NCBI RefSeq assembly: GCF_037392515.1
Contig: NC_090280.1
Span: forward strand, 19,160,001 to 19,224,000
Direction: 5' to 3'
Source: Haliotis asinina
Taxonomy: Eukaryota; Mollusca; Gastropoda; Lepetellida; Haliotidae
DNA length: 64,000 bases
Of the stretch, positions 49,236-60,198 are shown piece after piece. The translations under genes were made by a program, and so were the position numbers. The notes under the pieces were generated by a model, which saw only the letters and a program-made list of their open reading frames with translations, did not search any database and was not told where the DNA came from. The number at the start of each line of letters is the position of its first letter. The stretch's first letter is position 1.

Positions 49236-49824
49236 AGTTCTTTGACTGTTGAGTTCATTATCGTTTGGGAAGGAGGCTCATATAGAATACTTCGCTCACA
49301 GGCAGCACCAACTGGACAAGACTAATACCTGTATATGATGTTGTATGATGCTGCGTCGCCTAGACGTAAGTAGATGATGACAAACCTATGGTGTATTTTC
49401 TCTTCGAGACATTTTTGAGAGACTGTAACAACTAGAAATAGAAACATTGGTGCATAAAAAGGACCACACCCTTCTAGCTTAGAAAGTGTGCTTGTTGAGT
49501 GATAAGGACTATATTTGAATGTTTCCTGTACACACCATCTCCTCGTTATAACGACTGGCTGAACGTAAGGAAATGTTACCAGTTTCGGAAAGTACATTGT
49601 ACCTCCTGCTTGAAGACTTGGTCAATACAGTTCATGGAGTGCTCAACACTTCAGTTTCCCGTACATCTGGATGCTAAAGATAAGAATTACTTTCGACGGA
49701 ATATTAATAGAGGAAGAATAAAGTAGGGGAATAGCTTATAAAATGTAAATGAGAAATGTAATGATGTCGAAATGATTGATAGTCTTCTCCTTTCCCGGGG
49801 AAGGTTATTTGTTTGTAGTTGTTT

Positions 49825-49930
49825 AATGCCGCACTTAGCAGCATTCCAGCTATATGGAGGAGTTCTGTAAATAATTGAATCTGGACTAGACGATCCAGTG
49901 ATCAACAGCATCAGCATCGATCTACTCTCA
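49825..49930 (+). repeat. family B copy in gene 2 3' flank
   Basis: gcattccagctatatggagg, gatcaacagcatcagcatcg. Its place matches 35955-36060 after gene 1. Confidence 0.65.
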
Positions 49931-50145
49931 GATATGGGGTGTTCCACTCGTTTGATGTTTACAGTTGTCGTTATTGATTTGACATCAGTGATTTAATTTG
50001 TTGTGAATACCCAAGCATGAAACTTTCAAGAATAAAACAATATACTTTTTCTTAGATTACACATAAATGCCATTTTCTGATTATTTTCGGTGTTCCCTGC
50101 CTGTGAACATCATCATCATCATCATCATTATTCTCAGAAACTGGG

Positions 50146-50300
50146 GAGTTGGCTGTGTAGTCTAGTGGTTAAAAGCCTTGGCATGTCACGGGGAGGATCC
50201 GAATTCGATTCTCCACATTGGTACAATGTAAAAACTATTTCTGCTTTCCCCAACGCTAATTTTGTTGTAATGTTGTTGGGAGCGGCTTAAAACTATATAT
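50146..50300 (+). repeat. SINE copy
   Basis: gtgtagtctagtggttaaaa, ccgaattcgattctccacat, gggagcggcttaaaact. Confidence 0.75.
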
Positions 50301-50554
50301 ATATTCTGTGACCCTGGATATATGTAAATATATTCTGTGACCCTGCAAATGTTTTAACGGAAACATTTACCCGATTGTAGAAGAGGACACACTTGCAGAA
50401 CTACGTTTCTATCTCTAATCTGATACCTTTTCACGGAAACAAAAACCATGCAAAAATCATTCTAGTTCCTCAAAAGTTTATTTTCCACAGAAACTGCTCA
50501 TTATATTAAATATGAGAAATAATAATGAATAAATCATTAGAAACTTGTACATGT

Positions 50555-50728
50555 GGTGGGGTTTGGGATAGCATGGTGGATACAATGTTCGCTCGTCGTG
50601 CGGATGACCCAAGTTCGATTTCACTCGGCTGTAATGTGTAAAGTTCATTTCTGGTGTTCCCTATAGTGATAGTGCTGGGATTTTGCTAAACGCGGCGTAA
50701 AACTGAACTCACTCACTTAGTGGTCACG
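50555..50728 (+). repeat. SINE copy
   Basis: tacaatgttcgctcgtcgtg, aagttcgatttcactcggct, cgcggcgtaaaactgaactc and a CACT tail. Confidence 0.78.
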
Positions 50729-51185
50729 TATGTGGTACGTTTAACAGTGAAGTAGAGGTGGTTACCTCAGTCCTCTGGCGGGCACCTGCCCGAATTTGCA
50801 GAAAGATGTTACTGTCTGGCAATCTTCTTTTTGCAGTCTCATCATCAGTTTTTCTTTCTGTATTAAGAATATCGTTTCCTCTTAATTTCTCAAATGCGTC
50901 ATACACGAAAGACATTCCAAGTTATAACACAACAGAAATTTACATTTCAGTGAGAGCATTCCTGACAGAATTTGTGAAACAAAATTAATCATCTTTGAAA
51001 ATGACGGAGTACACAGAGCTGAAATATGTTACTACACTTTTAAGAGGTATCGTTAATTAAATTAAACAGGATATGGAATAAGGTTATAACATATCCATGT
51101 AGGAATGTAGAACTGTGAGTTTTTACAAATAATCATTTGTGCGTGTGCAGCATTCTGTCCGAATACGTAGTATGGATCAGTGCAC

Positions 51186-51300
51186 CTTTGAAGAAAATCC
51201 AGTGATCAACAGTTTGAGCATGCATCGACCTCTATCCTGTTACCCGCCTCTTACGACAAGCATGGGTTACTGGGACTAGTTCTAACGTTGATATTCACCA
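51186..51300 (+). repeat. family B 3' part
   Basis: gatcaacagtttgagcatgc, cgcctcttacgacaagcatg, gatattcaccagtctt. Confidence 0.6.
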
Positions 51301-51477
51301 GTCTTATTTTTCCCGGTTCCAGAGGCTGCAGTTGACTGTCCGATTCTTTGCGGTCTTTATCCTTTAACGTATGGCGACAGACAGCTACGTCAAATATTGT
51401 CTTCACATTTGGTTTTAATGTAGAAGACATTAGGCACGTATATGTGATAGTTGTTGATAGCTGCTAAGTAGATTAGG

Positions 51478-51740
51478 GTCTACAGCTAGTTGTCCCGGCT
51501 GCTTACAGTTTGTTTCTGTTGATGTATGGCAGCTATGTCACATAGTCTCCTCACATTTGGTTTCTGTTTCCTGATTATATAAACAACCTATCTGTTTCTT
51601 TGTGTGTAGAGCAAAATTAGTGTTAGCCACCCAACATAACCTTTATACACGAAACGGATCAATAACAGCTGTTTCCTGTTAGGCCAGGATCTGTTAAGTG
51701 AAACTGTAAGATATAGTATCCCGCAATAAGTACTTCCCGT
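51478..51740 (+). promoter_or_regulatory. 5' flanking segment of the receptor unit (copy 3)
   Basis: Third copy of the block at 26515: ggtctacagctagttgtccc to tgtttcctgttaggccagga, about 0.7 kb before gene 3. Confidence 0.45.
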
Positions 51741-52456
51741 GGTCCAATGTAATTAGTGTTCTGTGTGGGGCGAGTACCGTGAAAAGAAAGATGATTGCGT
51801 CTTTGATACAATTAAACGTTGAGTCTTTGAAGGGCATTTAGAGTTGATACACATAAAGAGTTTTTATGGATGACAACTTCTTTATTGTAAAGAATCACGA
51901 AGTTTCTTTAATTAAACGTTGAGTCCATGAAGAAGGATGACAATTTTTATGTAGAGTTGTATTATGTCAAGGCGACTTCACAGACTAATGGAAGTTGTAT
52001 TTCCATAACAATTGTCATCATTCTTCACACGTGATTACAGTGAGAATTATAACGCTAATTAAATCACCAAAACGAAAGCAAACATGAGCGAAGGAGTGAG
52101 TGCGTCAGTTTGATTTAAGGTCACATTCTCAATGTTTCAGTCCGCACAAAGAATCTGTGTACATGTCTGAAGGAAGATATTGTGTATAACTTTATAGCAT
52201 TGTAACAACAGAAGTGAATTAAGTAAATATTTCCTCCTGTATGTCGCTAAAAAGAAATAAATGCGTTGAAACGAAAAGAATTGTAAGTAGTTAACTAGTC
52301 ACAAACTGTATAATATTGCTAACGTGTCCAGAATTGCCGGACCGTGTACTTCGTTATACGTATATGTATATAATAGAATATGGAGGAAGTATTTGTTGTG
52401 AGAGGGGAACATCTCCCTGTCAGTTACTGATATAAAGTATTAAGAATCAGAACGAG

Positions 52457-52529
52457 ATGTACTGCTGGAGTTGGACGAGCGTCATTTGTGTTTTGTTTTC
52501 TCATGGATTTATAGGAGCAGCTTGGACAG
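52457..52529 (+). CDS. gene 3 signal-peptide exon
   Basis: MYCWSWTSVICVLFSHGF then IGAAWT, donor acag|gtgaca, phase 1. Confidence 0.8.
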
Positions 52530-52644
52530 GTGACACAGATACACTGATACCGTTCATATTCCTGAGAATGAAATGAAACAGATCTTGCAGGCGCGCCGTC
52601 GTTTGTGTGTAGTGCTATACGTACTGTGTGTGTGTGTGTGAGAG

Positions 52645-52687
<43 letters not shown>

Positions 52688-55600
52688 GTGTGATGTGATG
52701 TGACTTGTGTTCCTAAGTGTGTGTTTGTGCATGTGTGTTTGTGGGTGCATGTGTGTGTATGTGTGTGTGTGTGTGTGTGTGCGCACGCGTAAAATATTTA
52801 AACAAAGGAAGAGGGGGTGAGGTCAGTTTTTGCTTTACCATGTACTCCTACCTCAATAAAAGTAAAAAATGTTATTAACATAAGCTGAAAACCTAAATGT
52901 CAAATGCCATACTGTGACTAATTGTTCAATCAATTAATTGTGTCAAAATATACCTGTATTCTTGTAGTTTCCCACGTGTATTTAACAAGTACTTGTTATC
53001 TTTCAGCTAATGTGACTGTCGGGGACAATGCTACACTGTCCTGGTGTCTACCGAAACCAACAAACAAGGAGTTCACCGTGTGGAATACACGCTCCGGGAG
53101 ACCAATACTCTCTGTAACCAACTACAATAATGTCACTGACATGACTCTAGAATCTAGAATCACATTTACAGGGATAATATCACCTTCGGGAGCAGGGTTA
53201 TTTAGATTTGTCATCAGTGATGTCAGGTTCCTAGATGAAGGCCGGTATGGGTGTTATGTAGGACCGCCAGAAAACAGACGTTTTACAATAGATAACTGTG
53301 GACAGACACTTTTCGTGATGGGTATGTATTACGCAAAATCAGATCTAATTCCCTCTTCCTATACGCACATATGGGGCTCATAAATGAAGCATATGCTTAA
53401 AATGAATGGTATGCTTTAAATACGTAAAATTAATGAATATATACGCTTAAAATGAATGGCTATGCCAGAAATATCGGAGGGGTAGTGTCGTGTTATATCA
53501 TCTTTGTGTAAATTTAAATATATTTCATTATTTACCTTTCAGCTTCGTCAACTGTGTACACCCATTTTGGAGAAACAACAACTCTGGCTTGGAATTTGCA
53601 TGGGTCCGGGATGGAAGAGTTTTTAGTCAGGAACGACTTTTGGAAGGAGACATTTTTCCATATTACCAACTATAACCTAGTTGACATTCCTGCTAAGAAA
53701 CTGAGGTCAAGAATAGTATTCACCGGAAATATAACCTCGACAGGAACTGGTTTGTTCAGGTTCAGAATCAATGGCGCTGACGATCATCACTTTGGTCAGT
53801 ACAGCTGCTACAAGGGTTCAATACAACGTCCAGAAACAAAGGTCCCCAACTGTGGGCAAAATCTGGCTGTGATACGTAAGTGAATCATTAACTGGAGCTT
53901 GTGTTACTGTTTTAGTTTCTTCACTCACCATTTGTATTAAATGACCATATCGATGCTCATTAGTCGTTGATCATCCCGTTCACAGCTTTCATGATTGAGA
54001 AAACACTTACTCTCCATATGTTATTGTGTTCGCAACAGGTGTTCAAGAACCCTACATTGCGAGCCCAGAAAAAGTAACAGTCGGCGATTCTGAAAACCTT
54101 GTATGCTACTCCTTTCTGAAAAGCTACCCCTTCACGAACCTGACCATGTCCTTCATATGGAGTAGGAACGGAACGAGAGTGGAGCATGACGGCAAGCATA
54201 GGGTGGTTTCTGATAACAGGGTCGGGATTGGCGGGCGACTCATGACGAGCACCCTGATCATCAGTGGCGTGACAAAGAAGGACAGAGCAGGGAGATATAC
54301 TTGTCAGACGGTTGTTGGGGAGAATCTTCTCATAGATCAGAGTGTCGATAATGCCCTTGGTGTATCGTGTTAGTATTCCTTTCATATTGTTATTGGCTGC
54401 TATCAAGTCAAAAGAAATCGATAAAATGTGTGTCATTTTAGTTCTACAAAGACAGGATGGTGTGTGGACCTGACGTCTAAAGTTAAATTATATAATAAAT
54501 TCATGTGGAATCGTTAAAAAACTCCTTTATGTATTTTTTTGAGATCCACATTCTTTGGGATTCTTGTGTTTACCACCACTAAATCCATGCCGTTCAAATG
54601 TGGGCATGCATTCTTACATCCATCCCACATTAATTGAACTCGCTTGATGTCGTTTGAAGGACGCTCTCTGGTACTGTCGTATGAAACAGATACCTCAATC
54701 ATTTCCCCTGTTGACAAAAATCCCATCAAAAGAACTTTCACTATGTTACAGATATACCTGACACTCCTAGTAAAAACGCAGAAGTAGAAGTGGGAGACAA
54801 TGCATTGCTTTCCATGAAGACACCCTTACGCCAGTCAAAGATGTACGTGATCGGTCCCACTGATACACCTTTGTTCGAGATGAACGCCACTGCAATCTAC
54901 GTACGAGAAGCTTACTGGACCAAGATCAAGATTATGAAGGTCATCATTTCTCTGACTACAGTCTCTGTACAGTTCCAACTCTCCGACATCACATCATCTG
55001 ATGGTGGGACGTACTACTGTAGCCTGGATCCTCGTGGACAGATAGGCTGTGACTGGAAACACTTCTTGGCCGTTTCCAGTAGGTCAAACTGCTTTTGTGA
55101 TTTGGGCTGAAGGAAAATAGTATCTTTCTAAAATTAACTGTACTCTGTTACTGGAGTACCATTAAGCTTGAATCATTGTGTATTTTTCATTCTTAAAAAT
55201 ATATTAGTCTATGTTTTTTCAACAGTAAGATCACGATATGGCTGCAATATTGCCGATGTGACGTTAAATATTAACTCACTCATTAACTTCAACAGTAAGG
55301 ATGAATGCATATGCATCAATGTTTAACCATTTATTTCTTCTTGTTCAGAAAATTGATAATTGTTATGTTTCGTTTATGATGTTCGTATTTTAGATGCTAC
55401 TGTGACCGTACCAGCTTCATCTTCAGTCGTAACATCAACCACAGGTAAGGTATATGAATAATATCATTTAATCCGTGAAAATGATTTCTAAAAGCTTGTG
55501 TTGAACCTCAGATCAAAGATTAGGGAGTAATTATTCGATGTCCATGTGAGATGGACGATAGAAAATACTCCCAGATTCAAATCCTAATTAAGTATTCATT

Positions 55601-56995
55601 ACAGTATGCCTTGCTATCGATCTTGAGCGAATAGCAGGACGTACACAGATTTATGCCTTCCTTGTGCATAATTTGTGCTTAACTTTTTATAATATTGTAG
55701 AGGGTACTGTAACTGTACCAGCTTCACAGTGTGAGGAAAACAGCAAACAACTAACGGTAAAGGATAGCGCTTTACAGGAACTTGTGACTTACATGACACC
55801 ATCAAAGTTAATACATACACCTTATGAGAAGGTGTTGTCTATGCTGCTTGAAGAAAAAGGTTTCTTCAATTCTCGAAAAATGTTATGCTAATGATGTTTC
55901 ATCTGCCACCAGCTGAAAACAGACATTTGATCAGGGGTGACAGGAAGCAAATGTAGAACTATTGTCTTAATTTCATGGTGTACGTCATGGGAAATTAATC
56001 TATTGCCCATTAGGACCGGTCATTAATATAGATCATAGAGATCGGTAATGGGTAACTAAATATCGGTCGAATACCGACAAATGTCGAAGACCAAACCAAG
56101 AGCAAAAATGCCAAAACTGACTGAGAAATATATTTTACATCATCTGTGAGAGGTGACATGTTTGTCAACGGATTGTTAACACCATAGCTTACTGAATTAA
56201 TCATGATGCAACCCATCACTTAAGACCTTAAATTGTATACTGTGTGACAAAATTGTTCTATCACAAAAGTTAATATACGACACTATAGATAATGCAATTT
56301 CAATATCGATAATGTTCAATATTAATATCAACCATATTTCCGATTACCGGTATCATGGACAGCCCCACTGCCTATATTCACATTCAACGTGCATGTTCAC
56401 ACAGGGTATATGACGTCCACGTCAACTGTAAGAAGTGATGTGGTGCCCACCACACTCAAGGCCTCCTCTGTACCAGCTGATGATGATGCTAATGCCACAT
56501 CTGGTATGTTGTTTTATAAACACTTCCTCATTAACGATGATTTCGTTACATTCGAGTACATGTTGTCTTAACCCAAGAGTAGATAAGGATAAGGATCAGT
56601 ATATTCAACCATTAGAAATTGGAGATTCAGCTCAAACATCAGGTGACTGATTAGCATTTCGTAGTTGTGAGGTAACATAACAACGTACTTGTATATTATT
56701 CGGAAAACGTCCGTGTGCTACTTCTTGCCCCTTCATCGGGTTATGGAGCCAAGGAACGTCGTGTAGTAAGTGCAGTTCATGAGGATCATGAGGACTGTAT
56801 GGTTACATCATTCAACTCACGTCTAGTGACAAGACAATTAATTGGGATTGTAAAAGCATAAAATTCTTTTCTGACAGCTGGGGATAACAGCACGTCCTCC
56901 GGACAGTTCACATCAACTCCTGATGGACTGACACCGTCGACTACTTCAAAGCTGGCCACAAGCACAGTGTCGTCTGAAAAAGGTGTGGAACAACA

Positions 56996-57039
<44 letters not shown>

Positions 57040-60013
57040 TACATACATACATACATACAGGAATTTCAGTGAACTTTACTTTCTCACTATAATGTCTCTA
57101 CTTGTGCATGCTACGTGTTGATTGTAACGTATTTCGTAAAACAAGATGACCTGGTGTCATCACTGATTTTCAGTGATACAGTCTTACACTGACAGCTATT
57201 TCAGGTCTAGTGACAAGACAATTAATTAGAATTGTAAAAGCATAAAATTCTTTTCTGACAGCTGGGGATAACAGCACGTCCTCCGGACAGTTCACATCAA
57301 CTCCTGATGGACCGACACCGTCGACTACTTCAAAGCTGGCCACAAGCACAGTGTCGTCTGAAAAAGGTGTGGAACATGTGTCATCATAACAGTTATGTGT
57401 AACGTATTTCGTAAAACAAGAAGACCTGGTGTCATCACTAGTTTTCAGTGATACAGTCTTATACTGACAGCTATTTCCCTTCACTCCAAGTCAATCGATG
57501 CTCATTCTGTTGATCACTGGATTGTCTGGTCCGAACTCTACGGAACACTGCCACATTGATATATTATTGCTGAGTGTTGCGTTAAACGAAGTTAACACAC
57601 AAAGACTTTCGGAATTTGTTTCTTATGGTTCTCAACACTCAGTATATGTTTGCACTGACATTTTAAGTGAGTGAGTGAGTGAATACACAGCAATAATCCA
57701 GCTATATGGCGGCTGGCTGTAAATTGATCGAGGTTGGACCAGACAATCATGTGATCAACAGCATGACCATCGATTCGGAATTCGGAACCGATGACATGTG
57801 TCAACCAAGCGAGCCTGACCACACGATCCCGTTAGTCGCCTCTTATGACAAGCATAGTCGCCCTTTATGGCAAGCATGGGTTGTGCTGAAGACCACCCCT
57901 GATCTCCACGGGTAACTGACATCTTAAAGCAAAACAGATTTCAAAACGATCATCAGTGTTTTCCAAATATTGAACATGAACCTGTCTCTTCCAGGAGGAC
58001 TGGAGGACCTCATTGTAGTCAGTATTGGATTCTCTGTCGCTACAACATTCATCATCTCCGTGATCGCTGTTGTATTTTGTCGCAGAACATTCAAACGACG
58101 GCGAGGTAGGATTTCCTTAATTTCAGACACGCGGGAAGACTCCTTCTGCATTTATAATTAGCTGAATCAGCGAAAAATTAAAAACGCCGATAGTATCATT
58201 ACATAGACATAGGTGAACTGTTTGATCACTTGTGCACATATGTTCAAAGTATGGTGATATCCAAGCACTGAAAGAATGCATATAGATAACTGTCCAACTG
58301 GATACTCTATGTGGAGCCAATTTCTGGCGACAGATATGTCGTACTTTGGTTACCATGTTTGCAGTTTTCCGAAAATACTTTGAACCATGAACCATACCTC
58401 ATACACGTTTGTGTGTAAATGTATATCATGGTGAGTGAGTGAGTTAATATTTAACGTCACACTGGCAATATTTCAGCCATATCGTGACGAGAACATTTTG
58501 ATACTGAAATGAAATATGTATACATTATAAAAACCTGTCGTCAAAGGATAGTAAAACCACTAGAATATCACATTTACAATTAAAACTAGTGTGGAGAGTT
58601 AAAATAAATACCACTATTTGGACAATACAATATAAAATACGGGTTGTAGATCGCCAACAATTGAAGGTAGATCACCATACTAGGGACCATGGGAAATGTA
58701 TATCATATGTTGAATTTATTCATCTGTTTAAATGAGATGAGTCGTGATAACGTGCCATTTAGTCTATCGTCTGCCGTTGTTTTTCCTTTAGTCTTTAACT
58801 TCCTTATTTTTCAGGAGACTGGACAACAAGGTAGGTTTTGCCGTGTTAATTACTGCTGGATTTGGGAAACAGAAGGAAAGTAATTCCCGCCATACGTGGA
58901 TTGAATAAAACACTCGTATGATTTGTGTTACACGAATGTTTATTGACGGTGTGTTTCCATACTGAAATGATGTTTAACATGACACGAGAAACAGTTACTC
59001 CGGAAGTAAAACAGTGAGTACAATTCTCCATTTCATGGCGAGTACAGGGTGTGTGGGTTAGTACGTGAGTGAGCTTAGTTTTATGAATACAAGTGCACAG
59101 AGCAGTGCAGTGTTAGACAATATACGTTTTTTCACACACGTGTTGACACAACCAGGTAGTCGCAAGGTGAAGGTTAAGGTGCCGTTTTAACTGGTTGTGT
59201 CGTTTGAGACATGTTACTAAGCGGGGCTTTACACGGGTTGCCATAACACTCACGCATTTGCTGAGATTACTTGAAGATCCGGGTTAGAACTGATCTTAGC
59301 AACCCATGCCCGTCCCCCTCGTGAAGATCTGGGTTAGAACTGGTCTTCAGCAACCTATGTTTAGAAGACGAGTAGGTTCATTGGCCTCTTAAATGTTTGG
59401 GAACGAGTCCGTCACCTTTGTTGCGACAACATTTTCATTCACAACTTGTCGTTATGGGACGTGTCTTTCACCTTGTTGCGAAACCATATAGATACGCAAG
59501 TTATTGTTTAGGGGCGTGTCCTTCACCTTGTTGGGAGGACATGTAGATATGCAAGTTGTCGTTTAGGGACGTGTCCTTCACCTTGTTGCGAGGACATGTA
59601 GATACGACCGTTTTGCGCGTATGTGGAGAAGTAGTACGGCTGTATTTTATGTACGTGCAATTGATGTGGATCTCAACATAATTATTAACGAATTATAAAT
59701 TATGCCAACAAAGCTACAATTTGTTTACAGGTCGACATCATCCCCTGCCCCAGAACCGGCGCCCGCCATAGCCGACAACCGGATATATTTTGAAATTGAT
59801 GACATTCGGGAATCGCAGGCAGGAACTATTGAGGGACGAGAAGAGGCAACCAATCTGCGACGTGATTACACGAATAGCTGCGGTTATCATGAACTCCGCC
59901 ATTTACGACTAAAGAAAGACAGTGTGTTGCACATGACTGGAATAGACATGGACGACTATTCCAGTGTGAAATCAATGTCCACCTTGAATCAGTATGATGA
60001 ACCATGGATCTAA
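52457..60013 (+). CDS. Ig-superfamily membrane receptor, gene 3 (four Ig domains, long tail)
   Basis: Exons: 52457-52529, 53007-53321, 53543-53875, 54039-54368, 54752-55078, 55394-55444, 56405-56503, 56878-56982, 57262-57366, 57995-58105, 58815-58830, 59731-60013. Phases agree throughout and the product is 715 residues: signal peptide about 1-24, Ig1 25-129, Ig2 130-240, Ig3 241-350, Ig4 351-459, Ser/Thr-rich stalk 460-579, membrane exon 580-616, tail 617-715. Many Asn-x-Ser/Thr sites lie in the Ig region. The tail differs from genes 1 and 2 and has YFEI, YHEL and YSSV, YxxI/L/V sites that could bind SH2 proteins or sorting adaptors; none fits a full ITIM or ITAM. It is the only array member with no damaged Ig exon. 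Role inferred: cell-surface recognition. Confidence 0.82.
52625..52786. repeat. GT and AG microsatellites
   Basis: GT run near 52627-52640, (AG)n at about 52647-52682 and a longer GT tract to about 52785, in the first intron of gene 3. Confidence 0.95.
53007..53321 (+). CDS. gene 3 Ig1 exon
   Basis: 105 codons, phase 1-1: GDNATLSWCLPKP, FLDEGRYGCYVGPPEN, NCGQTLFVM. It has an extra Cys one residue after the Trp that replaces the usual B-strand Cys. Confidence 0.9.
53543..53875 (+). CDS. gene 3 Ig2 exon
   Basis: 111 codons, phase 1-1: HFGETTTLAWNLHGSG, RFRINGADDHHFGQYSCYKG, VPNCGQNLAVI. Confidence 0.9.
54039..54368 (+). CDS. gene 3 Ig3 exon (canonical)
   Basis: 110 codons with VGDSENLVCYSFLKSYP and RAGRYTCQTVVGENL; apparently identical to gene 2 at protein level. 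Confidence 0.92.
54752..55078 (+). CDS. gene 3 Ig4 exon
   Basis: 109 codons, phase 1-1: VGDNALLSMKTPLRQSK, YVREAYWTKIK, GGTYYCSLDPRGQIGCDW. Confidence 0.92.
55230..55287 (+). mobile_element. 58-bp LINE 3' tail insertion (gene 3 intron)
   Basis: Identical to 44813-44870 with the same ttcaacagtaag duplication (55218-55229, 55288-55299). Absent from gene 1, so it arose in the common ancestor of the gene 2/3 segment or was copied by conversion. Confidence 0.85.
55394..55444 (+). CDS. gene 3 stalk exon (51 bp)
   Basis: ATVTVPASSSVVTSTT, the same as gene 2 44977-45027. A further relative at 55701-55756 has TVTVPASQCEENSKQ but its length (56) does not fit phase 1-1, so I leave it out of the model. 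Confidence 0.78.
56405..56503 (+). CDS. gene 3 stalk exon c
   Basis: 33 codons, phase 1-1, acceptor ttcacacag: YMTSTSTVRSDVVPTTLKAS, then SVPADDDANATS. Confidence 0.7.
56821..57480. repeat. tandem duplication carrying a stalk exon
   Basis: A segment starting gtctagtgacaagacaatta occurs at 56821 and 57205. Each copy has one 105-base exon and a common 3' part (gtaacgtatttcgtaaaaca, gtcatcac). The first copy is expanded by (GCAC)n, (AC)n and (ATAC)n at about 56995-57060. Confidence 0.85.
56878..57366 (+). CDS. gene 3 duplicated stalk exons (2 x 105 bp)
   Basis: 56878-56982 and 57262-57366 each encode 35 residues (GDNSTSSGQFTSTPDG, TPSTTSKLATSTVSSEK), differing by Leu/Pro. Both keep acceptor ttctgacag and donor aaag|gtgtgg, so the stalk is lengthened in frame. 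Confidence 0.8.
57490..57915. repeat. family B copies in gene 3 intron
   Basis: 57490-57600 is a reverse copy (gttgatcactggattgtctg). 57690-57915 is a forward copy (ccagctatatggcggctggc, gatcaacagcatgaccatcg, cgcctcttatgacaagcata). Confidence 0.7.
57995..58105 (+). CDS. gene 3 transmembrane exon
   Basis: LEDLIVVSIGFSVATTFIIS, VIAVVFC, then basic RRTFKRRR. Acceptor cctgtctcttccag, donor cgag|gtagga. Confidence 0.9.
58430..58693 (-). mobile_element. 5'-truncated LINE copy, 3' UTR only
   Basis: The reverse complement matches the 3' UTR of the 2135-7698 LINE from ccatggcctctagtatggtg to its CACT tail. A 13-base duplication (aaatgtatatcat at 58417-58429 and 58694-58706) flanks it. Same family, diverged. 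Confidence 0.88.
58815..58830 (+). CDS. gene 3 micro-exon (16 bp)
   Basis: gagactggacaacaag between atttttcag and gtaggt; encodes G-D-W-T-T and shifts phase 1 to 2 as in genes 1 and 2. Confidence 0.72.
59403..59615. repeat. 55-bp minisatellite, about 3.8 units
   Basis: Units start near 59404, 59459, 59514 and 59569, with cgtgtccttcaccttgttg as core, in the last intron of gene 3. 59270-59365 has two copies of the family B end (gggttagaactg). Confidence 0.88.
59731..60013 (+). CDS. gene 3 long cytoplasmic tail exon
   Basis: 94 codons and TAA. Order: Ser/Pro/Ala-rich start, NRIYFEIDDIRES, NLRRDYTNSCGYHELRHLRL, GIDMDDYSSVKSMS, NQYDEPWI. Five tyrosines; three fit YxxI/L/V. Unlike the 22-residue tails of genes 1 and 2, and no family is recognised. 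Confidence 0.82.
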
Positions 60014-60192
60014 GTATTCGGCTATCTGCAGCACTTCCGGTGTGGAAAGATAAGCTTGCTCTTTTCGTGACACCTGGTGTCCTTACTGATTTTCAGTGAT
60101 CCATTGACATTTTGTTTAACTCTGCTCTTAGTAGATTGGAATTTGTTTCAACATATATGTGAATTTCTACAGTAACTTATTTTGTTTCACAC

Positions 60193-60198
60193 ATTAAA
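60193..60198 (+). terminator. possible poly-A signal of gene 3
   Basis: ATTAAA 180 bases after the stop, in a T-rich stretch. Confidence 0.4.

Noticed and set aside
52424-52786. 120-codon minus-strand frame with His-Thr repeats
   Set aside because: Translation of GT and AG microsatellites.
55701-55756. Extra stalk exon in gene 3
   Set aside because: Homologous text, but 56 bases breaks the 1-1 phase rule; treated as decayed.
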